From contig MNCI01026283.1 in NCBI GenBank assembly GCA_015680685.1, positions 142,171 through 206,170 of the forward strand: DNA of 64,000 bases. Reading direction: 5' to 3'. Position 1 is the first letter of the stretch; every line of letters begins with the position of its first letter. The translations under genes and the position numbers were made by a program. Shown one piece after another: positions 35,790 through 46,804 of the stretch. The stretch is from Gnetum montanum (taxonomy: Eukaryota > Streptophyta > Gnetopsida > Gnetales > Gnetaceae). The notes under the pieces are model-generated. The model was not told where the DNA came from. It searched no databases and saw nothing but the letters and a program-made list of their open reading frames with translations.

Positions 35790-37137
35790 TGAAACATCAC
35801 AAAAATTTTGAGTACTAGCATCTCAACTACAAATTTGGTTAAGTGTCAAAATGGTGGCACTTTGCCCAAAATTTTCTAAGTGTTGAGTGTAGTTGGCTCA
35901 AACTGCTAGATTTGCAAAATTTTTCTCCAAGTGTCAGAATGATAACACTTTCTACAAATTTTTCTAAGTGCTAGGACTATGCTCTCCACTGCAGTATAGC
36001 ATAGTCAACTTCAATGGCCAACTTTCTGCAATTTTGGCTAAGTGTCCAAATGAGATCATAAGTTGCAAAATTTTTCTAAATGTTGAGACTATGCTCTCCA
36101 CTACCAAGACTACGTTCTAGAGCATAGTCAGTGTAGTCAACACACAACAACCAGTTTTGCAAGATTTTTTCTAAGTTTCACAATGATGACACAAGGTGTA
36201 GATTTTTCTAAGTGTTGAGACTATGCCTTCCACTGCTAAGACTATGCTCTAGAGCATAGTCAACATAGTCAACATGAAAACACCAGTTTTGGCATATTTT
36301 TTCTAACTATCGGGACTACACTCTAAATCGTAGTTGAGGTCAAGCGTAGTTGGGATCGAGCATAGTCCCAACTACCCCTCTACCATGTGGTGACCGATCT
36401 ACATTTTTTGACAACCCTAACCCTATAAATACCCTTGCCTTAGGCGTTTTCAAGGAAGAGAGAGCAAATTTCATGCAGTTGGCATTTTCAAGTTTGGCAT
36501 TTAGGTAAACGAGATGCAAAGGCACACTAGCGACCCAGTGAGGTAGAGTTGTAGACCATGATCCACCGTAGCCCCCTACATCCCAGCTGAATACCATAGT
36601 TCACGGTACACCACGACAACCAACCTAGTAGGCATGAACACCACAATGAGCACCAAACTTCATGATCTGACACCACCAAGATTATGACTATGCTCTCCAC
36701 TATGCCTATTGTACACCGTGTACCTTCTAAACCCCTTTTGAAGTTAACTAAGCTCAACCCCATTTGGAGCGGTGTTCCATTTCTCTCTCTTCCTTCCTTA
36801 CTTTTTCATTGCATTTTTTTTTGGATTTTGGCCTACAACTATGCTCAGGCGGCAATCCATGCATGTCAACACCCCTATTTTCTACCAAAAAATGTGACTA
36901 TGCTTAGCACTATTCACACAATTAACATCAACTATGCTCAACACTATTCACACCACTTGACACTTAGCATTGTTTACATTAACATCATTTGCACTCCATA
37001 AGCCCTTGTTTGATTAATAGGACTATTTAGTGCACCTCATCTCCACCTCCAGTAAGGCCCTCACGTAGATGCAAGTTTAGGATGTATACCTATTGATCCC
37101 TCGGTGTTCCAACTGCCAATGTTTTCAATCACTACAT
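35790..37137 (+). repeat. 3' LTR of element E (1348 bp)
   Basis: TGAAACATCAC start, CACTACA end. Contains the perfect 20-bp palindrome actatgctctagagcatagt at 36241-36260 and a TATA box CCCTATAAATACCC near 36423. Followed by the duplication tgata. Confidence 0.92.
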
Positions 37138-38764
37138 GATAATATTAAACATACTCGAAAGTTTCCAACTTGAGAAGGCAAATCCAAGGATGAAAATAAG
37201 GAATACATGAACCCTTAAATGCTGCCATTAGCTGATACTATTCCTTAATGCACAAATGTCTTAGCCATGGTTATTCTCAACTAGATCAACTTTGCCACAT
37301 TGTAGACAAACTTCAATCAGAAATGAGGAGAACCCTTGGTGTCTATGCCCAAGGGTGACTATCAAAATTAATTTTCCATCAAATGCAAAGACTAATTGAG
37401 TAGGTAGCTAAAGAGGAGGATGAATTAAGAAAAAAAGTAAGTGTAGGAGAGTATAACCATGATCCTTTCATTTGCAAGAGGAAGTTTGCTTCTGTGATAG
37501 TGAGGAAGAATCCACACCTGATGAGGTGGTGAATAGGCAAACTTGGCCACTCCAAAAGTTTCAATCTAAAATTATGGCTAAGGTTGACCAGTTATGAGAC
37601 ACCATGGATAGTATATTTCAAGTTATCCTAAAAATTTCTGAAGATTCCAAAGAGCAACATAGTGATTGAGAGCGTAGGACGCATAAGGAAGCTGAACATA
37701 CGTATTTAAAAAGTAAGTAAAAAATTGCTGCAATAGAAGAAGTTGTGGAAAGTTAATTAGATGATGATGGTGGATGTGACATCTACTAGTATGTAGATCC
37801 TAAGGGATGTTGGGCCATAGTGTCACATTTACAGGAGTCTGGGGTGTATGCTTTGAATCTATGACTAACATAAAGGCAAACATCTAAAAGATTACCTTAT
37901 CCTTAAGGTAATTTTAGGTAGTTCCACTAGCAATAGCAATATTATCCTAGTGGAACTCCACTGCAACCATATGAATAATATCAATAGTGGTAGTAACCAT
38001 AATCATGGGCGCTAGCACCACTAAGGCAGCAATACCCTTACAGTCAACCTAATCCATATGGGTACTAAGTTTAGCAACCCTTGGCTCTACCTGACTCCTC
38101 CAATCATGTTTCTACTTTCCAGTATCACTACCACCGTTTTGATTATTATTGAACTCATTCTCCACCTCATTATATGCCACCACCAGCAACACATGAAGGT
38201 TTTGCATCACAATATCAACAAATGAATGTTACCTATGCTGCAAATATGCATAAACATGCTAACACCAATGGGTCTCAACCGCAACATAGGAAACGTCCCT
38301 TCTGGAGAAAAGGTCATAAACCAAAGTAGACCATACATGGACCCACCATATCATCTGAGCCATCACAATGTCAATCTAGTGCACCACCTTCCTTGTCTCC
38401 ACTAACGTCCTCTAACCATACACAAGGGCCACCATCCATCAGTACTACAATCCCAAATCCAAACAATGAATCTAACAAGGTGAGAAGGCAAATAAACCCA
38501 TGCATACCATATCATGATCAAGGGTGTAATTGTGGGCTAGACATCCATAATGTTAACAAACCTCATACCCTGACCCACAATATATTTAACCATCAAGTGT
38601 ATAACCAACAATTTTTCTACCCACCCACCACACCACAAACAAACACCGAGTGGCTAGGGCATGAACGGTTACCAATGTTTCATACATGCATGAATCCTAT
38701 TTATCCACTTATTAATCTTTGTCATGGCCAAATGTTTAGTCATGCGGGTCACCCTCCATTCTAA
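37138..38764 (+). pseudogene. gag of element D, C-terminal half
   Basis: Continues the gag after E: LHKCLSHGYSQLDQL-like sequence, then RRTLGVYAQG (matching RETLGMYAQGQL in B) and a Lys/Glu-rich helix. A Pro/Gln/Tyr-rich tail follows, with RKRPFWRKGHKPK in place of a zinc knuckle. The end 38393-38764 is INLCHGQMFSHAGHPPF with TAA, matching the SYGGYPPF ending of F and B. Confidence 0.75.
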
Positions 38765-40718
38765 TATTTAGGATTTTTAAGTGTTTTTCAACTTTTTGTT
38801 TTATACACTCTTTATTTTACATCTTCTTGTTTTTATTAATCTTTTCTAATTTTTTTTACACCATCGTTAGTACATTTACTATTTCTTGAAAATTTTACAC
38901 TTTCTTTTATATTTTCTTTAATTTTATTTTGGTGTGATTTTCTAACTTTTTGTTAATAAGTGCTAGGTACAATGGTAATGCGTTACTTGATGGTGGTATG
39001 TACTATTTTGTTATTTAATTATTGGTGTCTAGATTCTGGCTTTGAATTTCATTACGAATGATTAGGACATGGTTTCTTTTACATGCAATAAGGACTAAGT
39101 CCACAGCATCCATCCATTCACAAACTCTATGGTTTTCCTTGTTTTGGAAACGTGCAGTCCCTTTTTCATTAACAAAACATTAACAAATTTGTAACTTTGG
39201 TAGTTTTCACAATTGAAAAGGATTCAAAGATTTGAACAAGATGTGACCTCAAGAGGATTTGGAATTCTTTGTGCCTTTCTGTTTGCCTGAATGCATGTGC
39301 GTTTTCATGGATTTCTTACCATTCCATGTTGACCAATAAAAGGAAGTTGAATAAGTCTTTGCATGGTGTGGTTCTCATCAAAAAAATGATGGGAATTCAA
39401 ACACACCCCTTAGAAAAAATAAACACATATGTCTTTGCATGGTGTGGTTCCCATTTCAAAAAAAATGATGGAAATTCAAAGTACACCCCTTAGACAAAAT
39501 AAATGGGCTATAAGCACTGGTTATGAGACTAAAAAGATATGTTACCCATGCTTGAAGGTCCCCTCTAACTAAGGCCCTTCCTCACTTCCTACTTCTCTTT
39601 TCTTCTTTAATAAGAAATGATGGTTGTTCTGTGGGAGCACTCTTGTGTCTCATGGGGATAGAGTGGTCTTAGAATGGCGATGCAAAGTCACTGAATGTCG
39701 TTGATTTTGATCTAAACTAATGATGGATCTTATCAAGTCATATAACCATAAAATCCACAAGGGATTTCATGTGACCTTAATCAGGAACTTCATTCCACTA
39801 TCTCTCATTCATTTATGCTTTTATTGTCTCACCTCACTGCTAGTTTCATGTTCTTGTTTGATGTCTTGGTTTGATGTGTCAGAATTCTTAGGTAGTTTCT
39901 TCCAAGTTTTTGTACTTAACCTTCTATAACCATTAATCATCCACAAAGCCCATGGGCTATTTCGTTTAAAGTTATGCAAGGCCATAAAAGGCCTATGCCT
40001 GCTTTGGGGAGGACCAACTTGCATATCTTTTGGTCAGGTTACTTAAGTTCTTTACCCTTAGACACTCTTACAATCAAATCTTTTTATTTACCCCATCAAT
40101 GACATCCAATTGTGCACATCTTCACAACATTTTTTAGTAACTTTCCTTTTTATTATTGTGAATTCTTACACCCTCTCCAAATACTTTCTTGTGTCAAACT
40201 TTTTTCAAATTTAATGAACCACTTATCTATTTTACCCTATTTTTCAGCCTTCCCACTAACACTCCTAAAGAAATCAATCTACCACAATCACAACCTAGCC
40301 GAGTGTAACCATCAATAAGATAAGACATTTAATAGCTATGTGTTATACATTGCATACTAATTCAGGATTCTGTTGTGATTGTATTGGGAAGCATGGACTA
40401 GAAGTAGGACTATCTTCACCAAGGATGATGTAGCAGTACCACATGATGCAGACCGTTCATGATCGTTGGATCTTCTCTCTCACTCTTCAACTGCCAAGAG
40501 GAGTTGGATGTCAATTTTATCCTGGGTGTTCACTTCTCTTATCATGAATACCCAATATCATAAACATTGTAACTTCATACACTTAGGCACTTAGAGTCTG
40601 TTTATTCTATCTAAGTCAATCAGTAGCTAGCATCAGTCAATAATCCCATACCTTTCTAATATTTTGTAAGGAACTTATTTCTCCTCTTCTTTATTCAAGG
40701 ATGAGTTTTCATTTAGTT
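38765..40718 (+). other. Non-coding spacer of element D
   Basis: T-rich start (38770-38950), then sequence collinear with the spacers of F and B up to about 40320. It then jumps to the segment just before the PPT (CAGTCAATAATCCCATACC at about 40640, as at 7297-7320 in F). Contains a small duplicated block 'gtctttgcatggtgtggttc' (39354 and 39431). Confidence 0.65.
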
Positions 40719-40727
40719 GTGGGGGTA
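40719..40727 (+). other. Polypurine tract of element D
   Basis: GTGGGGGTA immediately before the 3' LTR start TGATGAATC. Confidence 0.85.
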
Positions 40728-41583
40728 TGATGAATCACATTTTTCATCTACTCCAATGTTGAGTACCTAACGTTAGAGCCTCAGCGTTGAGTATCCGATG
40801 TCAGAGCCTAGGTGTGATGTCGAATATCCAATGTGGCAAGGTATATGCCAGCCTATAAATATACCACCTACGCTCACGATTTCTAGTAAGTTTTCATATT
40901 ATTTTTCAATCAAACTAGCAACGCTCTTGTAGTATGTTTTCTCCAGAGTTAGAATATTTTCTAAGTGCTCGTAGTAGGAGTCTAAGTGTGTATAGATCTT
41001 TGTTCGAACACTGATGTATCTAAGCATAGCAGTGTGACAAGAATAAAAGAAAACTCTTTTGACAATCCTTGCAGCACTGAGAATAGATTAATGTTTTCAT
41101 TAATGCACTTTACTTTAATGCCTTTCAATTAAGCAATTAATTTCAAGTTATTAATAAACACAAGCATGACCACTTCAAGCATACATACAATGCTTGGTAA
41201 CCCAGCAACGCTTAACATTTGGTAGCCTAGCAACACTATATGTGTTTAGGATGTGTCCAAGAAAGTGGGATGGGTACTTGTGTTAGGCTAGCTAGGTAGT
41301 AGATGAATTAGATCTTAAATTACTTTACCTTTCATTCTTGTTGTAGGCAACTAAACTGATAAAACATAAAATAGTAGAAATCATGTACATCAATTACACT
41401 TAAACCATACCCTTGAGCTTCACAAGTGTAGTTGGGAAGACAACAAACATTCTCAATGCCCAGTTCACTTCCTAAAAGAACAAGTGCACTAGAGAACTGT
41501 ATGTCCACAGAATTCAATCGAATCACATGTAAATTCCTTAGTGATTCATATGGTTGGACATAGGGGTATCTTGCCACTCATCA
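40728..41583 (+). repeat. 3' LTR of element D (856 bp)
   Basis: Same length as the 5' LTR. U3 carries AACGTTAGAGCC, GTTGAGTATCCGATGTC and related repeats, less CpG-decayed than in the 5' copy. TATAAAT at 40854. Ends CCACTCATCA. Confidence 0.92.
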
Positions 41584-44157
41584 CAAAGTTAAAAAGAGCC
41601 TTACATGGCTCATGTCCAGCAATCTACAGGTAAATGAGTGGACTTCCTAGGTTAGATCTTTTCATGGAAAGATTTCCAGCCTTGATCCAATCAGAAACAA
41701 CATGAGTTAGCATCACAGTGTAAATATAAGGTGGCATTTGGTTTGAAGGGCACTCAAAGGTATTTGATGTAGAGGATAAGGGTATTAGAGATGCAAGACA
41801 ATCAACCATACTAGGTTGTGATGGTTGGAGAGAACTACTGGGTCAGAAGAAGGGTCTTTTTCAATATTAATTATTTGAACCACTTAACTAGAAAGCCGAT
41901 TATGAATGTACAACCCTTGTAGCATTTCATTGTTATGGCTGTGGAGGAATCTCACCTTGCATGGATGGAGTAGGAGGTAACTGAGTTAAAGGTGGAGGTG
42001 TGTGTGTAGATGGATGTAGAGGGTGATATGGATATGGATTTTCCCCTTGAGTAGATGGTGAATGTGTTTGGTGGTACTCTGGAGGGTAATAGTGATGCTG
42101 AAATGAGGTATGACTTGCAAAAGTTCTTGGAGAGATGGGTTGCTGAACATAGTATCCATATGGATCCAATTGCCTATAAGGGTACTGCTACCTTAGCAGT
42201 GGCATTCCCCAATATTGTGGTTGGTACCATTATTAGTATTGTTCATAAGGTTGTGAAGGAGAACCACTTGGGTAGTAAGCTTATTGTTGTTAGTGGAACT
42301 ACCTTTGATTACCTTGAGGATAAGACAATCATCTAGGTGCTTGCCTACATGCTAGTCAAGGATTCAATGCATACATCCCAGACTCTTGTAAGTGTAACAC
42401 CATAGGACAACAACCCCTTGGATATTCATATTTACAAATGTCATAATTAGTTTCATCATCAAAGTTGGTTTCCACAACTTCCTCTATGGCCACAGCTTTT
42501 CCCTTACCTCTTTGGTAGGCACATTCAACTTCTTTTCACCTCCTACAGTTACGATCACTATTTTGCTCTTTAGATTCTTCAACGATCTTCATAGAAGCTT
42601 GGAATTTTTCATCCAAAGAGTCCCATAATTTATCAACCTTTGCCAAAATACTGGATACAAATTTTTGGATGGGTTTTCCTGTTCCCCACTTCATCAAGTG
42701 GTGACTCCTCTTCATCACAAAATCATACCTCCCATTTTCTTATGGAAGGATCCCTATTATACTCTTCTGCACTTTCTCTTTTTCACAACTCACCTTCTTC
42801 TTTTGCTACCTACTCTATCAGCCTTTGGATCTAATGAGATCTCAATTCAAACAATCTTTCTTAGACATACACCCCAAGAGTTCTTCTAGTTTCAGCTCTG
42901 AGCCCATTTATGATGTGGCGAAGTTGTTTCCTCTAAGAATAATCTTGGATAGGGCATTGGTGTAAGAGTGAATAGTATCTACCCATGGTGGCATCCAAAA
43001 GTTCATGTGTTCCCTATTTCCAGCTTTAGATTTTCCTTTTCAAATTAGACACTCTGAAGTATGTCAAATAGCTCTATCATGGTACTCCATTGGTGAATGG
43101 ATTCTAGTTCCAAGGACCAATACTAGCTTTCAACTTCCTTGATGAGTGTCCTAGGGAAGAGCTTGAGTTTCTACCATTCATTTTGTACATTATGTAAGGC
43201 ACATGCATCATGGAAAGTTTGTAGATGTGTCTGTGGATCAGAGTTGTATCCCCCCTCAAATATTGGGATGTTATTCATGTCTAAGCACTTGATCCAACTA
43301 TCTCTCACATGCCTAGTTGAAATTTTTACTACCTTTACAATGTTGAGCTTGCTTTAGGTTTCCAACAAAGGTTTATCATCATCGCTATGTTGATGACATC
43401 AATGATGGTTTCAACCACCCCTTCGATCTTGGTGTCCTTCATAGTCATTGTTGTCTCATTGATTACCTTCACCATGATTATATCAATAGTGGCTTCTATG
43501 AGAATCAAAAGATGAAGAGGAATGTTTAGAATTAGATGAAGAGGAAGGTGGACCACCACCATTACTATTATGTCTACCATCACCTCTTCATTCATTACAA
43601 CCACCATCCTTATATCCCTTACCATTACGATGCTTGCTCAAGTCCTTACATTAATTGTCACTTTTTCCTAATCCTAGTTTATGAATAATGGATTATAGGT
43701 TCAAGGTTGCACCTTCATCACTAATAACATAGGGTGGAGAAATTTTATATTGAGAATCCTCAAGAGGAGGATCCACACTATCATCTTGGTTTAGCAAAAA
43801 CAAGGGATTACTAAAGTGTTTTTTCTTTGTAAACTCATGGTATTGCTCCTAGTGTCAATCTTGCCTGTGTTGTGTTTCGGTGGGATGGTAGTCTCAAGTG
43901 TCATAACCATTTACAACATATTCTTTGTGAAGATCTAAGATGCCCAACTCCATAAAAGTTTGAAGTAGCATCCTGGGTACAAATTGATCGAGGGGCAAGA
44001 TGATGTTGCCCTCCATATCATGTCATTGCAGTTGTTCATCCTGATATAGGATGAAGGTGAAGTCCAGCACATACTCATTTAGATGAGTATGTACCACTTT
44101 ACATTCCTTTGGAATCAAAAGTTTGACATCTTCACATCTATGGGAAGAAGAAGACAT
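41584..44157 (-). pseudogene. gag of element A, broken
   Basis: Minus-strand ATG at 44157: MSSSSHRCEDVKLLIPKE, then LDFTFILYQDEQLQ. A Ser/His/Asp-rich region is followed by the gag core NNIPIFEGGYNSDPQTHLQT and SWYWSLELESIHQWSTMIELF (about 43290-43060). After a Lys/Glu-rich part come QKFVSSILAKVDKLWDSLDE (42660) and a Tyr/Pro/Gln-rich tail (42169-41933, QHHYYPPEYHQTHSPSTQGE). It is cut at 41584 by element D and continues as protease at 26350. Confidence 0.8.
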
Positions 44158-44290
44158 TTTGCAAAATGAATAAAATTATTAATGTGCTTAGTAGTTTATA
44201 TGTTGTTGAGAGTGATGTTGACCTTGAGTTCCTCCAATGATATAAATAATATTTACTAATCCTAGATAGCTCACATTTCAACAAACAAAG

Positions 44291-44308
44291 TCCTTAGCAA
44301 TAGTGCCA
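44291..44308 (-). other. Decayed primer binding site of element A
   Basis: On the minus strand TGGCACTATTGCTAAGGA, one base after the LTR end; a transition-decayed TGGCGCCGTTGCCGGGGA. Confidence 0.75.
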
Positions 44309-44309
44309 A

Positions 44310-45029
44310 TGATGAGCGACGAGGTACCCCTAAGCCCAACCATACAAATCAGAAGCATTCACGTGCAATCCAGTTGAATTCCATGGACTTTATAGTTTCT
44401 AGTGCACTAGTCTTCTAGGTAATGAACCTTGACCTAAATTCATTTATTGTCTTCCCAATTACACTTGTGAAGCACATGGTATGGTTAAGTGTAATTGAGG
44501 CATATGATTTTTATAGTTTTATGTTTTATAGTCCTAGTGCCTAAATAGAGAGAAGGACAAGGTAATTTAATGGCTAATCCAATGTAACTAACCTACTAAT
44601 CTCTAGCTAGTCCTAACATAAGTAGTCAATCCCACTTTCCATACACATCCTGAACCCACATATCCACTACTAGGTTACGAAGTGCTATGCCACTGGGCAC
44701 ACCAAGCTATAACGCTACTGGGATTACCAAGTGAATATGTGTTACGCTCGAAGTGAGCATACTTATGTGTTTAATATATCTAGCTTATCTTGCTTAGTTA
44801 CTTCATTAGCTTAATTACTAAAAAACATTTAATGAATTAATTAATTAAAAATATTGAATGCATAAATGAAATATTTAATCTATCCAAAGTGCTATAAGGT
44901 TTATCAGAAAGCGTATCTTTATTACTGCACACACTATTGTGCTCAGGTACAACAATGCTCGAATAAAGATCTGTACACTCAAAGACTCCTACTGCAAGCA
45001 CTTAGGAGAAATATTCTAACTCTCAAATG
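44310..45029 (-). repeat. 5' LTR of element A, truncated in U3
   Basis: Matches the reassembled 3' LTR (8639-8779 + 17137-17203 + 18095-18604). The last ~195 bp expected at the U3 side are absent. At 45029/45030 the sequence switches to gag of element G. Confidence 0.85.
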
Positions 45030-45800
45030 ATCTATACCACACTTTGGCTTTATCAATTAGTGTCCTAGGAAAGATCTTAAGCTTCTGCCACCCACTTTCA
45101 ATGTTGTACGAGATGCAGGCATCATGGAAGGCTTGTATATGATGTTATGGATCCAAATCATAGCCTCTTGTAAACTTAGGAATATTATTCGTATCAAGCC
45201 TAGGTAGGCAACTCTCTTTATGATGCCTATGAGATACCTTAACTACCTCTGTGATCTACATTAGGCTCTTAGTGGACAACAAGGGTTTATTTTCATCAAA
45301 TATGTTGTGGTGAAAATTTCTATTTCTATTTGTTTGGTTATGACAATGTTGTGTATGTTCATGTTGATGTCTTTGGCTTTATCCATGGGTTTCGAAAGAG
45401 TTCAATTTTTATTTTTATCTTGACCCTTTAGTAGAGCTTTATCTCCATATCTAGGTTCATCTTCATCAGAACTAGATGTTGAAGGATGAGAGGAAGATGA
45501 CGAACTGGAAGGATTGCCATGGCTTCTACGATGTTCCCTAGGGTCCCTTGATTTATCTTTTTTAGATTTCGAGGAGGACCTAGGCCTTGAGACCTCCCCT
45601 AGTCCAGGACTTACTTCATCTCCTCTAGGGTTGTCTGTCTTAGGTGAACATAGTCCTTGAGTGTCATCAAGGTTGTCATGAACATATGAAACCCCTACAT
45701 GAGGTTGGTCACTCTAATTTTCTTCATCATATATCTCGTTAGTTCTCCAATGAATGTTTTTATTATATAATGCATTATCAGTTCCTTGTGAAAGGGACAT
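45030..45800 (-). pseudogene. gag of element G, N-terminal part only
   Basis: Minus-strand ATG at 45800: MSLSQGTDNALYNKNIHWRT, then EIYDEEN and a Ser-rich low-complexity region (SSSSSSSHPSTSSSDEDE, about 45520-45460). The gag core NIPKFTRGYDLDP and KLKIFPRTLIDKAKVWYRS follows, down to 45035. It resembles the gag starts of F and B (HWRTNELYDNEDW). Truncated at the junction with the LTR of A. Confidence 0.75.
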
Positions 45801-45905
45801 TGTCATTGGTTTATAATGTGTGTGATTTAATATTTTTTTAAGATATTTCATTAATGCATATACAGCGATCATGTATAATATAACTAATCTAGATGACTAG
45901 CACCA

Positions 45906-45923
45906 TCCCTGGCAACAGCACCA
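45906..45923 (-). other. Primer binding site of element G
   Basis: Minus strand TGGTGCTGTTGCCAGGGA; three transitions from the F sequence. Confidence 0.75.
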
Positions 45924-45924
45924 A

Positions 45925-46796
45925 TGATGAGCAACAAGGTACCCCTACACCCAACCATACAAATCACAAGCATCCATGCATAATCCAGTCAAATTCCGTG
46001 GATGGGACTAGTTGTGCATCTAAATTGTTATGCTTTGATCGTAGCTTGTTGTCTTCCCACTTGAACTAGTGGTAGCTTTGTCACATGGGGTTTAGTCCAA
46101 AGTGAGGCATATGATTGATGTTATCTAGCCCTATGCTGCTCCTAATGATAATAAAGAGGTAAAATAATTAAGCTAATCAACAATGGAAAGTAAAATCTAT
46201 ACTAGTCTATGTGTGATGAGTATCTATTCCTAATCATTCGTACACACCTTGGACTTCACGTAACTACCATTGGGATTACCAAGTGTACATCACTAGGCTT
46301 ACCAAACAATACTCTACTAGGTTACCAAGTGATTATGCTTAAGCGCTCGTGATTAGTTGTACTCATTGTGCTTAATGATAGGAATAATAAAGAGCAATAA
46401 ATAGAAACATCAACTAAGGAAACTAGTAAATAATTAGACAATTGAAAGCAATAATAAATCTAAGTGGATGCTGCAATGATGAAAGTAATCTTGATCTTTA
46501 TTTTTGGTCATGTAACATGTCCAAGTATGTCACACACGAATAAGGATGTCATACAATCACAAACATCACACTGCAAGCATGCACTAGGAACAACAAAACT
46601 TGAAATCACAAAGCTATGAAAAAGCTATCTAAAAACTAACAACAAAACTATCTCTTAATCGTGCACCTAAGTGTTGTATTTATAGGCTAGTACAAAGAAG
46701 ATGATATCAAATATTCGACATCATTTCTTAGGACCTAATATCAAGTATCTGATATTGAGGTTCCGATATCGGAGCTAATAAAATCATGACTCATCA
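45925..46796 (-). repeat. 5' LTR of element G (872 bp)
   Basis: Minus strand from 46796: TGATGAGTCATG to the end CTCATCA at 45925. GATATC-type modules at about 46710-46775 and TATAAATA at 46677-46684 (minus). Confidence 0.88.
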
Positions 46797-46804
46797 TGGG
46801 GGTA

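Larger units (their letters stand above)
28542..37137 (+). mobile_element. LTR retrotransposon E, gag and protease only, nested in D
   Basis: LTRs 28542-29880 and 35790-37137, about 1.34 kb each, starting TGAAACA and ending TCACTA(T/C)A. Perfect duplication tgata at 28537-28541 and 37138-37142. Internal region: PBS-like site, gag, protease, tandem-repeat-rich spacer, PPT AAAGAGGGGCCAA (about 35777-35789). No RT or integrase seen, so non-autonomous. A different family from the TGATGA...TCATCA group. Confidence 0.92.
26351..41583 (+). mobile_element. LTR retrotransposon D, gag only, split by element E
   Basis: LTRs of 856 bp each at 26351-27206 and 40728-41583, PBS, gag in two halves around E, a spacer and a PPT. 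It has neither pol nor ORF2 nor the internal promoter block. Flanking pentamers tagag and caaag differ by two transitions and may be a decayed cagag duplication. It is inserted between gag and protease of A: A's gag resumes at 41584 and its protease at 26350. Confidence 0.85.
8639..45029 (-). mobile_element. LTR retrotransposon A (Athila/Tat-like), split by B, C and D
   Basis: Reassembled on the minus strand: 5' LTR 45029-44310 (truncated), PBS 44308-44291, gag 44157-41584, [D inserted], protease/RT/integrase 26350-24020, spacer, ORF2 21876-19105, PPT 18812-18802, 3' LTR 18801-8639 [C and B inserted]. Continuity is supported by B's duplication gttat, C's duplication atagt, and the 5' LTR, which matches the three 3' LTR pieces end to end. 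D's flanks (tagag / caaag) differ by transitions only. It is the only element here with pol remains; all frames are broken. Confidence 0.85.

Noticed and set aside
42055-42336. 93-codon plus-strand open frame
   Set aside because: It is antisense to the Pro/Tyr/Gln-rich gag tail of element A; an artefact of composition.
43335-43625. 96-codon minus-strand frame rich in Met, Val and Ile
   Set aside because: Same strand as the A gag but wrong frame over its His/Asp/Gly-rich low-complexity part; not a membrane protein.
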